Shown here: piece by piece, positions 1-12,945 of the stretch
Layout of the letters: the number at the start of each line of letters is the position of its first letter
Position numbering within the stretch: the stretch's first letter is position 1
NCBI GenBank assembly: GCA_007844125.1
Contig: CM017563.1
Location: 28,410,192-28,474,191, forward strand
Length of the DNA stretch: 64,000 bases
Direction: 5' to 3'
From: Sinonovacula constricta
Lineage: Eukaryota > Mollusca > Bivalvia > Cardiida > Solecurtidae
Program-made: the position numbers and the translations under genes
The notes under the pieces: generated by a model
Seen by the model: only the letters and a program-made list of their open reading frames with translations
The model's database searches: none
What the model was told of the DNA's origin: nothing

Positions 1-754
1 CTGAATCGTTTTAAACAACGTTGCGACAGTTGTACGGTTTGCCTAATGACAACTCGGGCCAAACTGTGAACCCATTGTACACGTGCATTCCTGGGCAACG
101 CTGTATCCGCTCACGATGATAAATGTGTTTGTCTCAACTATAATTCCCCTCCACCTATTTCATCAACAGACCACCCAGAGACAGAAAAAAAGCATAAAAT
201 TCATCGAACACATAAAAATGAACTACCAATTTCATCATTAATGGTACGTTGAACATCATACACACGTACTGTTTTGTGTGTGAAATCATCCAGCTGTTAA
301 TGCAAGTCATGATGAGTCTATTACGTAGAAATGCAAGAGAAAATAGGAAAGTAAATGGTGTGATGTCTGATGCATGAAAGCAATGTAATATCTGATACAT
401 CTTCTTGAATTTTTGTATATGTATTTAAACTACACAAGTTTATTATGATTTTTGAAATTGAATGGTATTCTAAAAGAAGTATTGTCCATTGCAATTTGCG
501 TTTTGTCAATATGTGCATTGCTTCAAAAAGTATTTTACCGCAAGGTTCAATTAATCACACACAGTAATCATTTGTAGAAGTATTTAGTAATTTTAAGAAG
601 CTATTATATCACTTATTGTAGTCGGTAAATCGTATATCACAGTTTGAAAAACTGCAAGGTTTTTTATCTACTTTATCTATCTTTCCATGTACACGTGACA
701 AATAATACATGGTCTTAAATCAGTTATCGCCACTCTTTCTATCTTCTGTTCTAG
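1..754. other. Intron of the WNT11-like gene (partial)
   Basis: No exon, repeat array or RNA gene is recognisable. The short open frames here have no resemblance to known proteins. It is read as the intron ahead of the first visible WNT11 exon. Confidence 0.6.
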
Positions 755-1026
755 GTACACGCGAACAAGCCTTCGTATACGCTCTGTCTTCCGCGTCTCT
801 TATGCACTCTATAGCACGTGCGTGTAGTGTGGGAATCACGAGCAGATGCGCGTGCGGCACGCTTCCCACCTCTCCGCCTACTGGAGATTTCAAGTGGGGC
901 GGATGTGGGGACGATACAGAGTATGGTCTGAGATTCAGCGAGACCTTCACAGCCTATCATAAGTACAAGGATGATCAGAGGAAGAAAATCATGATGAACA
1001 ACCATAATAGCAACGCCGGAAATATG
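755..1026 (+). CDS. WNT11: WNT11-like exon (internal, first visible)
   Basis: A pyrimidine-rich tract and TTCTAG precede 755, and the exon ends at ATG followed by GTGAGA. The first two bases complete a split glycine codon, then 90 codons run from [10 protein letters not shown] to HNSNAGNM. The block contains IARACS and [20 protein letters not shown]. Two overlapping minus-strand open frames here are shadows. Confidence 0.88.
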
Positions 1027-3794
1027 GTGAGATTCTATTATATTTATATTGTACTTTAAAACATAACAGTTCCCCTATTCTGGAAATGGACCGATTTTAT
1101 TAGCAAACTTTGAAAAAACTTAGTTTTATAGAATCTGTAAGTATATGGTAGAATATTCTTATTTGCGTTGTTGTTTTACAAGTGTTACTACGAATTATTA
1201 TGGTAACAATTGGGACTTCACCAGGTAGAAAGGGTGAAGCTCACCTGAAATTCTATGAAAAATCAATGACACTTCGCAGGTCAGCTGGAAGTGTGTTCAC
1301 TTGAACGATTTTGTTAAAGCCAGTACGCGAGCTGACGCAATAAGTGCCCGAGGGGCTGTGAGTCGGGGTCTCTAACCTTTCGGTCCATTTACATGCCTTT
1401 AAGAAATAAATATCAATCATATATATATATCTCTATATATATATACATTTATACATTATGTACATTCTTCGGCAAAAATGCCTGCACATGACACCTTTGT
1501 ATTAAGGTGACAGGGGGCGCCCGCTGCAAAATGGTAGAGTGGTAGAGTAGCCGACCTGTAACTCCTCTGACCGCTTAGCCTATCACCGCGTGGGTTCGAG
1601 TCCCGTCCGTGGCGAAAGACTTAATATGGAAAGGTTTTCCAGCTGACCTGCGGTGCGCCGGTGGTTCTTCCCACACATTTGATTGGGGTCTTGCTCCACC
1701 AAATTAAATTTGTCGCTGCGATGTATTTCAAAAATAAAATAAACAATATCAAAATGTCTTTTCGTCATTTGTTCTTAATATGATACAGATACACAAGCGT
1801 AGACACAAAACCTATCTGCAAAAACGACCATTTAAAGAAAACATTTGTTAATCAAGCTAACATGCACAGAAAATTCAGAGATTCAAAAACCTTAACGTTG
1901 TTTGCATTTAGAAAATTTTGCAATTATGTGCTTAGGATTGTCGATCGCTGGAAGGTCCGCCTGTAATACTCGATTGATCTACCCAACCTCCCGCAAGCTT
2001 TCAGATGTTAAAAGCACTCTACGTCGAGAGTCGGTACTATATCGCCTTAGCTTTGTAATCAGCACTATGAGATCCCTCATTATGTGCTAGTACATGACAC
2101 GCAATTATAAAAACTTCTGATCGAAAACAGCCGCGCTATTCCGAAACTATAAAATCCAGACTGAGTGACATGACTTCATTAAATGGCGTCCATTCTCATA
2201 AAATAGTTGGTCTTTATTAAATAACTGGAGGCAATAAACGTGTGTACACCTTAAAACATGTGCTTTGCTAATTGGGACCGTTGAATTAGCAGATGTGGAT
2301 TCTTTGCTCGATGTTTTACTGGGTTGTTTTATCAGAGCAATATTGTTAAGCATGGGTACAGACGAATAGTAAGATGACAATGTAAATAAGCTAACAAATA
2401 ACATTTATTTTACAGAAAACAACGTCTATAGGGATAAAACAATGGTCATAATTGCTTAGTCCGTACCTTTAGATGTTAAAGGTTTAGTCACAATATTTGT
2501 GTAGTAAACTCATACAAACATTTAAGCATGTAAGTGCTGTTGTAATGTTAAGCGTTCTTGTTTTATCTCTTTTCGCAGTTGTTTTAACATGCGGCATAAA
2601 TCAACACCATGTTGATGTGGTTCCCACTCGAACAAAACATTTTTTTGTGACGGGTCTTTCAGAACGCAAAAAGGCGTTCATCCTGAAACAAATGCGGTCA
2701 TCTTGCAACTCGATGTAACTTCTATTTTGTTTTATGCATCACAATGTGTTAATGCGGAAAACACGTTTTTGCATTATAAAGTGCATGTTTGATTTTTCTT
2801 ATTAATTTGCTTAGCTATCATTTTCTTTTAAACGTATATTCCTTGTTTTCTATTTTTCAGGTTGTCATGGAGAGTTTAACCACGGCGTGTAAATGTCATG
2901 GCGTCTCCGGTTCGTGCTCTATTAAGACTTGCTGGAAATCATTGACCGACTTTAACCGTATAGCCGAGAAATTGAAAGACAAATACGGCATGGCAATAGA
3001 AGTAAAGCGGCGGAAGAAAAAGAACGTGTCTAAGTTTGTTCCGATCAACAAAAATATTGACTCTATCCCAAGTGTAGAGCTAGTGTATATAAAGAAGTCC
3101 CCGGATTACTGTTCCCCAGACCGGAAGTTAGGGTCCCCAGGCACACGTGGAAGGTACGTCAGTCGGTATTTTTTTCTGGGTTATTAAATGCTGTTTCTTT
3201 GCAATTTAAGTGCACAAGATTTTAGTTCCTCCTGTTTACTTATTTTCAGTCCAATTCGTTATTATAATTATGATAAAATTATATCATGGTCGTGTTTTCT
3301 TAAACACGTTTTAAAGAAAACACATTTAATTGACCATTATTTTTAATTTGTATAAATCAAAATATATTTACTTAATGAGTTGTCAAAGAGACATAATTCA
3401 ACGAATCAGTGATAGTTATTAATGTGTTTCAAGCAGATGCCGTTATGTCGTTGTTGTTTTAAATTGTATTCGTTTGTTGTATTATTGAGCTATTCTCCAG
3501 ATCATTGCAAGTTTATTTGTTGTTATTTGTAACCATATTAATGATCGTAAGGATAACATATTGTAACGTACAGGTATATATTTTCAATAACTTAAGCCCT
3601 ACCTGTATCTTTTCTGCAGGACCTGTGACCCTGAGAGTGAAGGCCCTGGTGGGTGTGACATCATGTGTTGTGGTAGGGGTTATGACTCACAAAATGTTCA
3701 GATTGTGGAAAGATGTGAGTGTAAATATTACTGGTGTTGTTACGTAAAGTGTAAAACGTGTTCAAAATGGGTCCGTCTTCATAAGTGCCGATAG
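755..3794 (+). CDS. WNT11: Wnt family secreted signalling protein, WNT11-like (three 3' coding exons; 5' end outside window)
   Basis: The gene encodes a secreted, lipid-modified Wnt ligand acting on Frizzled-type receptors. Three exons (755-1026, 2861-3153, 3620-3794) join in frame and give about 246 residues to the stop TAG, roughly the C-terminal two thirds of a Wnt. The sequence shows the Wnt hallmarks: [23 protein letters not shown], the [16 protein letters not shown] block with the serine that is acylated in Wnts, and the cysteine-rich end [23 protein letters not shown] and a final HKCR. Assignment to WNT11 rests on the [20 protein letters not shown] and [14 protein letters not shown] pattern, which fits Wnt11 better than Wnt4, Wnt5 or Wnt16; it was made from memory without alignment. 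Splice phases agree (0 and 2). Upstream exons with the signal peptide should lie left of base 1. The gene is convergent with the VWDE-like gene. Confidence 0.85.
1270..1385 (-). mobile_element. Probable SINE fragment
   Basis: It contains the shared core GCAGGTCAGCTGGAA in inverted orientation relative to the 1514 copy, followed by a degenerate tRNA-like head. It is diverged and both ends are uncertain. Confidence 0.4.
1514..1755 (+). mobile_element. tRNA-derived SINE
   Basis: A pol III A box (TGGTAGAGTGG, 1532-1542) and B box (GTTCGAGTC, 1594-1602) match their consensuses exactly and are spaced as in a tRNA gene. A non-tRNA body follows with the core TTTTCCAGCTGACCTGCGG, and the element ends in an A-rich AAAATAAAATAAAC tail. 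It is not a functional tRNA because the cloverleaf does not form. It lies in the first visible WNT11 intron. Related diverged copies occur near 13.4, 36.5, 43.7 and 46.6 kb. Confidence 0.75.
1800..2185. repeat. Dispersed repeat family R1, copy A
   Basis: This stretch aligns by eye with 12550-12945 over about 380 bases. Shared landmarks are TTAAAGAAAACAT, CTTAA(C/T)GTTGT, a GTCGA(T/C)CG block, TTGATCTA, AATTATGTGC, GAAAACAGCCG and TATAAAATCC. No coding capacity or terminal structure is visible, so the element class is unknown. Confidence 0.55.
2861..3153 (+). CDS. WNT11: WNT11-like exon with the acylation-site motif
   Basis: The acceptor is TATTTTTCAG before 2861 and the donor is AG|GTACGT after 3153, leaving phase 2. 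It encodes [19 protein letters not shown] and continues through a lysine/arginine-rich stretch (EVKRRKKKN) to [14 protein letters not shown] and GSPGTRG. The serine in CHGVSGSC is the position acylated by Porcupine in characterised Wnts. Confidence 0.9.
3620..3794 (+). CDS. WNT11: WNT11-like terminal coding exon
   Basis: The acceptor TTTTCTGCAG precedes 3620. One base completes an arginine codon, then 57 codons run to TAG at 3792-3794. It encodes [20 protein letters not shown], the [15 protein letters not shown] block and the final HKCR, the standard Wnt C-terminal cysteine pattern with no missing cysteine that I can see. Confidence 0.9.
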
Positions 3795-6400
3795 CTTTCG
3801 CCACTGTTACTATAAATAAACACAAATTGTTGTGAAGTCCTACAACGGACGTCATTAGACGTCTCCTTCGTCTTGAATGCACACTTGCATCACAAGTGTA
3901 CAAAGCGAACAGAGAAAATCCACGAGATTTGAATTGTTGTGGTATTTATCCAGGTAAACTCCAACGACTCATATTGGTCTTAAACAATATTTATCATTTC
4001 GCGATTCAACTGAGGTGTCGGGGGATACCGGAAATGGTAGGAAATGCTCGAAAGACATCGGCAATGGTAGGAAGAGATATGTAGTGATCAGAGGTAGTTG
4101 AATTTAGTATTTTGATGCCTAAGGACGTCTTCAGACAAGGAAAGAGTAACTGTTTACATAGTATATCATCGGTACACAACTTCAATTCCGGTCATGCGCG
4201 TAATAATTAAATTTCTGTATTTGCTAGACAATGTCCGTTGTTTTCAGTGAAGCGTAGCGTTTTAAGTGGTGTGGCATATACCTCAATTGAGCGTATTTGC
4301 AAATTCAACAGTACAGTGTTGTAAGACATGATGTGTTTTCGAGAGAGCATGTCTGTTGTTGAAAATAAGTGCTTGATATTGTGCCGGTTGTATAATTATA
4401 CCATAAGTATAGTTGTTTGTATAACGCTTGAAATGGCGATTTATGGAGCTTACCATTATTCGTTTTATCATCTAAATATTGGTCAATTGCGGCACACTTG
4501 TTGGTCGAATAAAAACAACATATATTAATAACTGTTTGTAGAAAAAATATTTGTAAGCATGGTGAAGTATACAGTAACAATGTATCTTAGCACAACTGTT
4601 CGTAGAAATAAGTTCAAATAGCATATATTTATTTACAATAATTTGTTTTATTTTCTTGCCAATAAAACCAGGTGTGTGTTTTTATTCTGCTAATAAATGT
4701 GCGCAGTTGAGTTTCTTCAGACAGTGTACAACGGCTTATGAACATTGAGGTTTTGTGTGTGTATGCCCTGCTCGCCATTTTGACAACTGTCGGCTGCGAA
4801 GTTTCGAGAATACTCCTTAAATTGCCTTCGTTAGACTTAATAAGCAATTCATTAGTCAGTCATTGCCAATGTCTTAGAATTTTGCAGACTTGCAGCCGTG
4901 TCGTTAAAGACAACGTATCAGCCTAACGTTGTGAGTTGAAGACATTCGTTACACGGGTTTGTGTCGTAATTTCAAAATTAATCAAAGAGTTGGTTGTCTG
5001 CACAAATGTTTGGTTCTTCCTGCCAGTATAGCTACTGTTTACAAAATGCCACAATGATTGATGAAGAAATGTACACACGTGACAGTTATGACTCTGGTTA
5101 GAAATTGTAATAATTCCGAACGTGCAAAAATAACGAGCGCTGGTATATTTTGTTGTCTGCTGACTGAAATGGTTTGAGTTCTGCACTGAAGTGAAAATTT
5201 GCAAGCTAGGTATTAGTGCTTGGGATTTAGTCATTTCAAGTTAGAACTGGTTTTGAATCACACTTGAAGATTACCTTTTCTCTAGATAATAAATCAGGAT
5301 CTTCCTGTGTATAGACAAAAAAAAACTTTCAAGTCATTGTTTTTCTGTTTACACTTTGTCAACAAATTAAAGATTTATATTTGGAAATATATAGACAATG
5401 TTATGTTTATATTTGGAATCGATTGTGGAGCGTTCATGCAGTGAATTTTTTAGGTTAGGTTATTTTATTTGAGAATGATATTTTCGTTTGAATTTCAATA
5501 CATCTTTTTCAAAACCATATAATATTCGGTCGTCGGTATTTTGTACACCTGTATATACAGCTTGATCATATTTGACAAAACTGTGTTACTTTAGGGGGTT
5601 TATGTTTTCGCTGACAACGAAGGAAATATTAGCTCTATGGCAACTAAGTTTTTCTGTTTGAAGATGTGTGAAGATTGTGGGCCTTTTATCCCATATCCCT
5701 TATGATATTTATCGATATTTGTGCAAACACAATCAAACAACGATTTGTTGTACTGTATTCAAACCAAACAATAACGGGTTTTCATATATTATTTTATGAT
5801 GCAAACATCCTCTTATTTATATATTGTCTATTACTGTACATAGTTTTGATAAAATGTATAATGTCAATAAATATATATATATACACACTATGATTGTCGA
5901 CTGCCTTCTCATTTAATATACCAACAGCTAAAATAATATAATCAAAATTTTCTAGTTTTGATGGATTTAAAATATTAGCTTTAAGATAGTTCGATTTTCG
6001 ATTAGAATGTGGGCCATTTACTTACTATTCAAAGAGACCCTATTTAGTGCTGACACAAGATCTGCTTTATTATCTTTGTGTTCTGCAACGAGGATCAACG
6101 AGGTCCAGGATATTGTTCGTCCTTTCACCATAATTACTGTTGGAACTGCTGTCTATCTGACAACCCATCACGAATCTTAGGTACTACTAGTATAACAGAG
6201 ATCAATGGCAATATCATAGGGTAATATTAATTATTAATAAATATTCATATTGATTTTAAAGGGACAAAAGTCTTTTATAATACAGTAATACGTTTGAAGT
6301 AGAGATATATGAATAATATAACTATATTTCGCAAGGGACATAATTCAGTACACCTTTGTAAGTTGTATAGTGTCCCCTCTAACATATGAGGAATTCAACA
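3795..6400. other. Downstream flank of the WNT11-like gene
   Basis: AT-rich sequence with no exon-like open frame. It probably includes WNT11 3' UTR. A short (TA)n tract lies at about 5870-5882. Confidence 0.5.
3815..3820 (+). other. Candidate poly(A) signals of the WNT11-like gene
   Basis: AATAAA lies 21 bases after the stop codon, which would give a very short 3' UTR. Further AATAAA copies at 4508-4513 and 5866-5871 would give longer UTRs. Sequence alone cannot choose between them. Confidence 0.35.
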
Positions 6401-6407
6401 ATAAGTT

Positions 6408-6725
6408 ATGTTTATGTTTATTGGGTTTATCGTCCCACCAAATGTATTTCAGTTATCCGGAGACGGTGTTCACATGAAACAGATATAGTGCTGCCTTCAA
6501 TGTATATAGCATGCCATGAACACCCGGCATGATACCACATCAATCACAATTATCCTTACACCGGACCAACCAGTCGTGGAACTACCCTTATATTTGCTTG
6601 AGCTTTAGCAAGGGAGCTATACCACTACCATTGTTAACGATTTTGGTATGTCGCGGCCGGGGATCGAACCTGGGGCCTTCCGTACCGTACGCTCTACCGA
6701 TTTCGTGACCAGGTCTGGTATCGAC
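6408..6725 (-). mobile_element. tRNA-derived SINE, second type
   Basis: Read on the minus strand, a tRNA-like head starts near 6720 with an A-box-like CGGTAGAGCG and a B box GGTTCGATCC at about 6660-6670, followed by a long body. The body differs from the 1514 element, so this is a separate SINE type. It lies in the intergenic gap. Confidence 0.65.
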
Positions 6726-6765
6726 AATAAGTATATTTTTGTTGATTATGTAGCTTGGATGGACC

Positions 6766-7325
6766 TCATAAATTCAAGGAGTTATATAAAGATGTGTATG
6801 TATTTGTGATTAATTTGGTTGGTTGCCCCATAATACATACAAGGAATTAGATAAAGATGTGTATGTATTTGTGATTAATTTGGTTGGTTGTCCCCTAATA
6901 CATACAAAGAATTAGCTATCATGTGTAAGCATTTGTGATTAATTTGATTGAATTTCCCCTTTAACATACAAAGAATTAGATAAGATACGTATGCATTTGT
7001 GATTAATTTGGTTTGCTGTCCACTTATACATAAAGGGAGTTAGACAGGATGTGCATGCATTTGTGATTAATTTGGTTGGTTGTCTTACACATACAAGGAA
7101 TAAGATAGGAAGTGTGTGCATTTGAGATTAATTTGGTTTGCTATCCGCTTATACATACAAGGAATTAGATAAGACGTGTATGCATTTTTGATTTATTTGG
7201 CTGGTTGTCCCATTATACATACAAGGAATTAGATAATATGTGTGTGCATTTGTGATTAATTTGGTTTGCTGTCCCCTTATACATACAAGGAATTAGATAA
7301 GACGTATTTGTATTTGTGATATTGT
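6766..7325. repeat. Tandem array, about 65-bp unit, about 9 copies
   Basis: Units carry GTATGCATTTGTGATTAAT and ACATACAAGGAATTAGATA. Spacing between equivalent points is 64-66 bases. Copies are diverged by substitutions and small indels. Not coding. Confidence 0.85.
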
Positions 7326-7735
7326 TCGTTGGATATGGGTTTCACTTTGAACCTTGTAATGAAAATATTTCCTTGAAAGAGACGTGTTAAAAAGAATGCG
7401 CAAATGTCAAAACTTTAATTCACGCAATAATATTTGTTCGCAATAATATTTTGTTGCAATAATATTTGTTAAAACTTTTTAAATCGCATTCAACTTAATT
7501 GTTAACACATTTCTTATTTCTAACTCCGTCACTTGTCCTTAAACGCATAACATTAGATATAAATCTATGATAAAGAATTTTGCCTAAAATGTACAATGTT
7601 ATGTTATGGAAAACGATATACTGACGTGAAAAAATGACTATAAAATAGGTAATCATTGAGAAAACACAGAAATTACATGTTTTATAAGTTTACTTACGAA
7701 ATTAGTAGATAAAGAGGTTCAACTAAGACAGTAAG

Positions 7736-9238
7736 TTGGTCCACCTAGACAATCAGGGTATCTACCTAGACAGTCAGATATTCTACCTAGACAATCAGGG
7801 TATCTACCTAGACAGTCAGATATTCTACCTAGACAATCAGGGTATCTACCTAGACAGTCAGACGTTCTGCCAGGACAGCCAGAGTTTCTACATAGACAGT
7901 CATAGGTTCTACCTAGACAGTCAGAATCTCTTCATAAACATTCAGAGGTTCTGCCTGGACAGTCAGTATCTCTACCTAGACAGTCAGAGGTTCTACAAAG
8001 ACAGTCATAGACTCGGTCTAAACAGTTAGAGGTTCTACCTAGACAGTCAGATTTCTCCACCTAGACAGCCAGAGGTTCTACCTAGAACGTTAGGGGTTTT
8101 ACATAGACAGTCAGAGTCTCCGTCTAGGCAGTCAGAGGTTCTACCTAGACAGTTAGATGTTCTACCTATACAGCCAGAGGTTCTACGTAGACAGCCAGTG
8201 GTTTTACCTAGACATTCAGAGGTTCTACCTAGACAGTCAGAGTCTCTACCTAGACAGCCAGAGGTTCTGCCTGGACAGTCAGAGGCTCTACCTAGAGGGT
8301 CAAGGCTTCTACATAGACAGACAAGTTTTACCTAAGTTAGTCAAATGTTCTACCTTATACCTAAGATAGTAAGAGGTTCTACCTAGACAGTCAGAGGTTC
8401 TACCTGGACAGTCAGAATCTCTACTAGACAGTAAGAGGTTCTACCTAGACAGTCAGAGGTTCGACATAGACAGTCAGTGTCTCCTTCTTGACAGTCAGAG
8501 TTTCTACCTAAATTAGTCAAATGTTCTACCTAAGATAGTAAGAGGTTCTACCCAGACAGTCAAAGGTTCTACTTAGACTGTTAGAGTCTTTACATAGACA
8601 GTTAGAGGCTCTACATAGACAGTCAGAGATTCTACCTGAGATAGTCAGAACTTCTAACTAGACAGTCAACGGTTCTGCCTAGATGGTCAGCGTTTTAGCT
8701 AGACAGTCATTGGATCTACCTAGACAGTAAGAGTCCCTACCTAGACAGATGTTCTACTTAAGATAGTCAGAGATTCAACCTAGTCAGTCAGAGGTTCTAC
8801 ATAGACAGTCAGGTTTATCCACCTAGACAGTCAGAGGTTCTACCTGGAAAGTCAGATTTATCCACCTAGACAGTCAGAGGTTCTATCTAGACAGTTTGGG
8901 GTTTTACATAGACAGTCAGAGATTCTACCAAAGATAGTAATTGTTCTACCTCTACAGTCAGAGGTTCTACCTCTATAGTCAAAGGTTCTACCTCTACAAT
9001 TAATGGTTTTACCTAGACATTCAGAGGTTCTGCTTCTACAGTTGGAGGTTCTACCTAGACAGTCAGAGGTTCTACCTCAATAGTAAGAGGTTCTACCTAC
9101 ACAGTCAGAGGTTCTACCTAGAAACTTAGAGCCTCTACATAGACAGTTAGACGTTCTAACTCTACAGTTAGAGGCTCTACCTAAACAGGCAGAGGTTCCA
9201 CCTAGACAGTCAGAGGTTCTTTCTAGACAGTCAAAGGT
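7736..9238. repeat. Tandem array, 21-bp unit, about 71 copies
   Basis: The unit is close to TTCTACCTAGACAGTCAGAGG. Because 21 is a multiple of three, parts of the array read as repeated FYLDSQR-type peptides of up to 97 codons, but stops and indels interrupt it. The left end shows a 42-bp dimer (AATCAGGGTAT alternating with AGTCAGATATT). It lies in the intergenic gap. Confidence 0.9.
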
Positions 9239-9239
9239 A

Positions 9240-12200
9240 TAAACCGTGTACTTTCCACAGTAAACCCATTCTTGACCGTCGCGTGGCGAGGTTCTGCGTC
9301 AATTTAATATCAACCGGGGCTTTATCGACCTTAACCTGAGGCGAACTGGCATTGTATTAAGCTCAAATATGTTCGAGTCGGATCACCACGGTTAATCCTT
9401 GTTCACCTTAGATACTCTCGGACGCTCGCTAAACCGGGACGAACTGGCACCTAGTTAGACATTTGCTGTACGTGTTTCTTCAGTGAGGACTGCTGGCTAC
9501 ATATAGAAGCCTACATATAATCCTGGTAGGGACATATTTTTACCTGAAATTCTGCTTTTGCATGTACTGACCAGAGTACAAGGTGTGCGTGAAGTTAGGT
9601 CTGATATACGAAAATATTGTGAGTTTTGTCTCACCGAATACCAAATAGTGTTAGATTGTACAAACTGTACAGAAAATATTATATGCAAGAATGTGGATAG
9701 CTTTAGCTAAGTTCATCAGATAAATTCATAATATGTTTTATTTATTGCAATTTATATGACACTTGTACGGCATTGTTCGCAAATATTTAGGTTTGAATTA
9801 AACGATGATTTTATAAATGGGTCAAATTATGGGTCTTGGCCTCTAGAAATATGGATTTAACGCATATAGACATTGAGAATTTTGTAGTGATGTTGACGTT
9901 CTAAATGTAGTTTAAAGTAGATTGACTAATGTGAATATACTAGTCCCATCTTTCAACAGCTTTATAATTAACTATGGTTTAGACAATTCTTCATCAGAGT
10001 TACATGGCCCATATATTGTCTCGTACGTTCTTACATATATGCAAAGATTTGAGATTTGATTAAGTTTAACATCTATCTTTCATTGCATTTTGCGACTTCT
10101 TTTATTTAGTTGTACAAATACATGCATATCATGAATATTACCTTTTACAAGTTAACGTTTTGGTGTAGTGTTCAAGTCCATGATATGCAATTTAATTAAT
10201 TTCCATTGGAATACATCCGCGCCATTTCGGAGGTATAAAATACATCCTAATGTCAAGACTTCATTATAATGGCGTCCGTTCTTATTAAGGAAGGATCCGC
10301 AAACCTAGAGACATGTAACATTCATACCAGTCTGAAACACGTTCCACACATAGTGGGACTATTTTATTGGCGCACGTCGTCATATATTCAACGATTTACC
10401 TGCTTGTTGATCAGAACGTTGTTGTCAGAGTGGGTTCAGACAAATATTAAATATATATTATGGAGGAATAACAATCTACATGCATAAGATAGACACAGTA
10501 AACGACATTTAAACTGTTTTCGTTTAACCTCTATATACAAAGACAGATTTTGTGCTGACAAAGTCAGCTACGTCAATATAACGGATGTTCCTTCTAGATA
10601 AACTCCCGTTTTTATTACAAATGATATAAGAAATCGCTGTCTGTTACATTTCTTGAAAAGTATTTTCTTCAACAAAAAGATCGATTATCGATCAATAAGT
10701 AAGAGCACTAATGTAGCAAATACAAAGAAGTAGAATAAGATCTACACATATATTTAATAACACAAAACAGATCTAGGGAATATCTCAAACGATTAATTGC
10801 AAATATCCCAAAATCAACTAGACAGATTTTGGAAAATGCACATTAGAACACGTTCGTATGCAGAAATAATTAAAAAAAAATAACTTTTAAATGAGAGCAA
10901 CTTTGTAAATAAAGACACATACTTTTTGTATCTCCTTTTTAAATGGTCATTTCTCAATGGAGAATCTTGTCTGTCACAATAAAATACGAATGTACGTGCT
11001 AACCCTTAAATAAACCAGTTATCAGTCAGAATCTTGTCTATTTTGGCTGAGTTACAAATATTACAGGTATGAAATGGAAATACAAGAAATATAATAAGTA
11101 CAAAAGGAAGAAAGGGTATTGGGAGAATCACAACATATGTAAAACTTAAACCAAGACTACATAAAGTGTAAATATGCATGTTTAGTGACAAAGGCATAAA
11201 ACGAGAAAATTCAAAGCTACCGCCATGAAAGGGTCAGTCAGTAAATTGACAGAGTCGGTGCTTAAATTAGTTTAGATGCAGTTGCGATTAAGTGAATAAA
11301 ATGGTAATTGGTTAACGTACAGAGGTTTGATGTGACAAACATTCGAGTGCGACGTCTAAAACAAATTAAAATATCTCTATGGAAACAAGTTGTTTGGAAG
11401 CTGGCAGTTAAAGCAAAGCTTGCATTCGTGATTGCTGGCTGGCTTGGAGCTTATCTTACTAAGGCCTAGTTTTACGACATATGGTAAACATGAAGTCAAA
11501 TTAAGACATACGTATTTGGGAAACAGTTTCAAAGCGTCATCATGGCCGATTACGGAATGTTTAAATGCATAGATTTTGGATCAAAGAATCTATCCAAAGC
11601 TTAACAAATCCAATTTTCAACAGTGTAACATTCCGCAATTGATAGTTCAAAATCTCTTTCTCAAATAAACATTAATTGCTCTGAAGTTGAGCCGTCAAAT
11701 GTTAACCTTGTCGCTTGTCTAGCTGATATCAATGACGCGTAGTAATTCGTTATATTTATGTGTTCTTTGTTAAACGGTTTTTTCCATTTGTTGCAAGCAC
11801 TCAATATATAACTGTGTTTTCAAACACTTTATCATTTTTAAAATCTGTCATCGTAATATTAAAGAACTATAAACGAGGTACTAATTTCTTGTTGTTAAAG
11901 GCCTCTTGACTTTGTGGGCGTGGCTGAAATAGTAAGTAAGAATATTATCATGCGCAGAGTAAGCTATTCGTTTGATCTACAAGAATTCGTGTTTGTCTCA
12001 TAAAGATAAAATAACAGAGGTTGTATTATCTATTTTTAAATGAATTGACTCTAATTAATCTAAATGTAATGTAAATATACGGAATGAATGGTTGATCTTT
12101 GGCCTTCAGTATATATTCAGTATATTGAAAGTATATCGTGAAGTCCACTCGGTTTCAAGTTCAAGAAATATGAAAATGGAGCGGTATGTAGATAATTCCA

Positions 12201-12549
12201 ATATATATTCAACATGTGTACATAAGATCAATTCGGATGTGTGTGTAATGATTAACACAAAGGTTTGTGACTTTTAATGACTTCATCATTTAACATTGTC
12301 CATGTTTAATATTATCTAGGTTTAATCATTCACCATATTTTTACATCTTGCAGCTAATACTAACAACACATCGAAAAGAAAAATGTGTACACATCGACGA
12401 AAATTTAAATGCACAATCTTTTGTATGCTTGAATTTTCTTTATAGTTCATATAATATATACATGTATGCATAGTTTGCAGTAATATTTCTGCATTATTCG
12501 TTTGTATTTATCTTGCGTTTTGTCTACTCCATCTAAGTCCTTATGAGGT
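9240..12549. other. Intergenic sequence, mostly unassigned
   Basis: No gene is supported. A partial copy of family R1 lies at about 10190-10300 and is listed separately. The remainder is AT-rich with no tandem array and no RNA gene that I can recognise. Confidence 0.5.
10190..10300. repeat. Dispersed repeat R1, partial copy C
   Basis: It matches the right end of copy A: CCGCGCCATTTC, a TATAAAATAC box and ACTTCATTATAATGGCGTCC, compared with CCGCGCTATTCC, TATAAAATCC and ACTTCATTAAATGGCGTCC at 2130-2195. The left part of the element is missing. Confidence 0.45.
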
Positions 12550-12945
12550 TTAGTAGACAAGAGTAGACGAGAACATATCTACGAATATGCTTAAAGAAAA
12601 CATGTGTTTATCAAGAAACCATACACATAAAATTGGAAGATTAAAAAGCCTTAATGTTGTCTGCACTCCGAAAATTGCCTATTTTTCAATTAAATGTTTA
12701 AAACTGTCGACCGCCCAACACAAATGTCTTGGTGCTTAATTGATCTATCAACCACCCACGAGCTTTCGAAATTGTGATCAATTGAAACTAACGTTAAATA
12801 TCGTCATAGCCTTAAAAAAGTCAGGCAATTTGGAATTCCCAATTATGTGCAAGTATGGCACATAATTAAAACCATTTCCGATTGAAAACAGCCGAAATTA
12901 TCTGCAGTTATAAAATCCCGTCTGAGGGGCAGGCATGAAAATATA
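12550..12945. repeat. Dispersed repeat R1, copy B
   Basis: Long match to 1800-2185 with the same order of landmarks and many substitutions, which indicates old copies. Same orientation as copy A. Confidence 0.55.

Noticed and set aside
1530..1615. Functional tRNA gene
   Set aside because: A and B boxes match, but acceptor stem pairing and anticodon arm are absent and a SINE body follows.
7736..8369. Repeat proteins with YLDSQR-like units (97 and 70 codons)
   Set aside because: 21-bp minisatellite with interrupting stops and no conserved start or signal.
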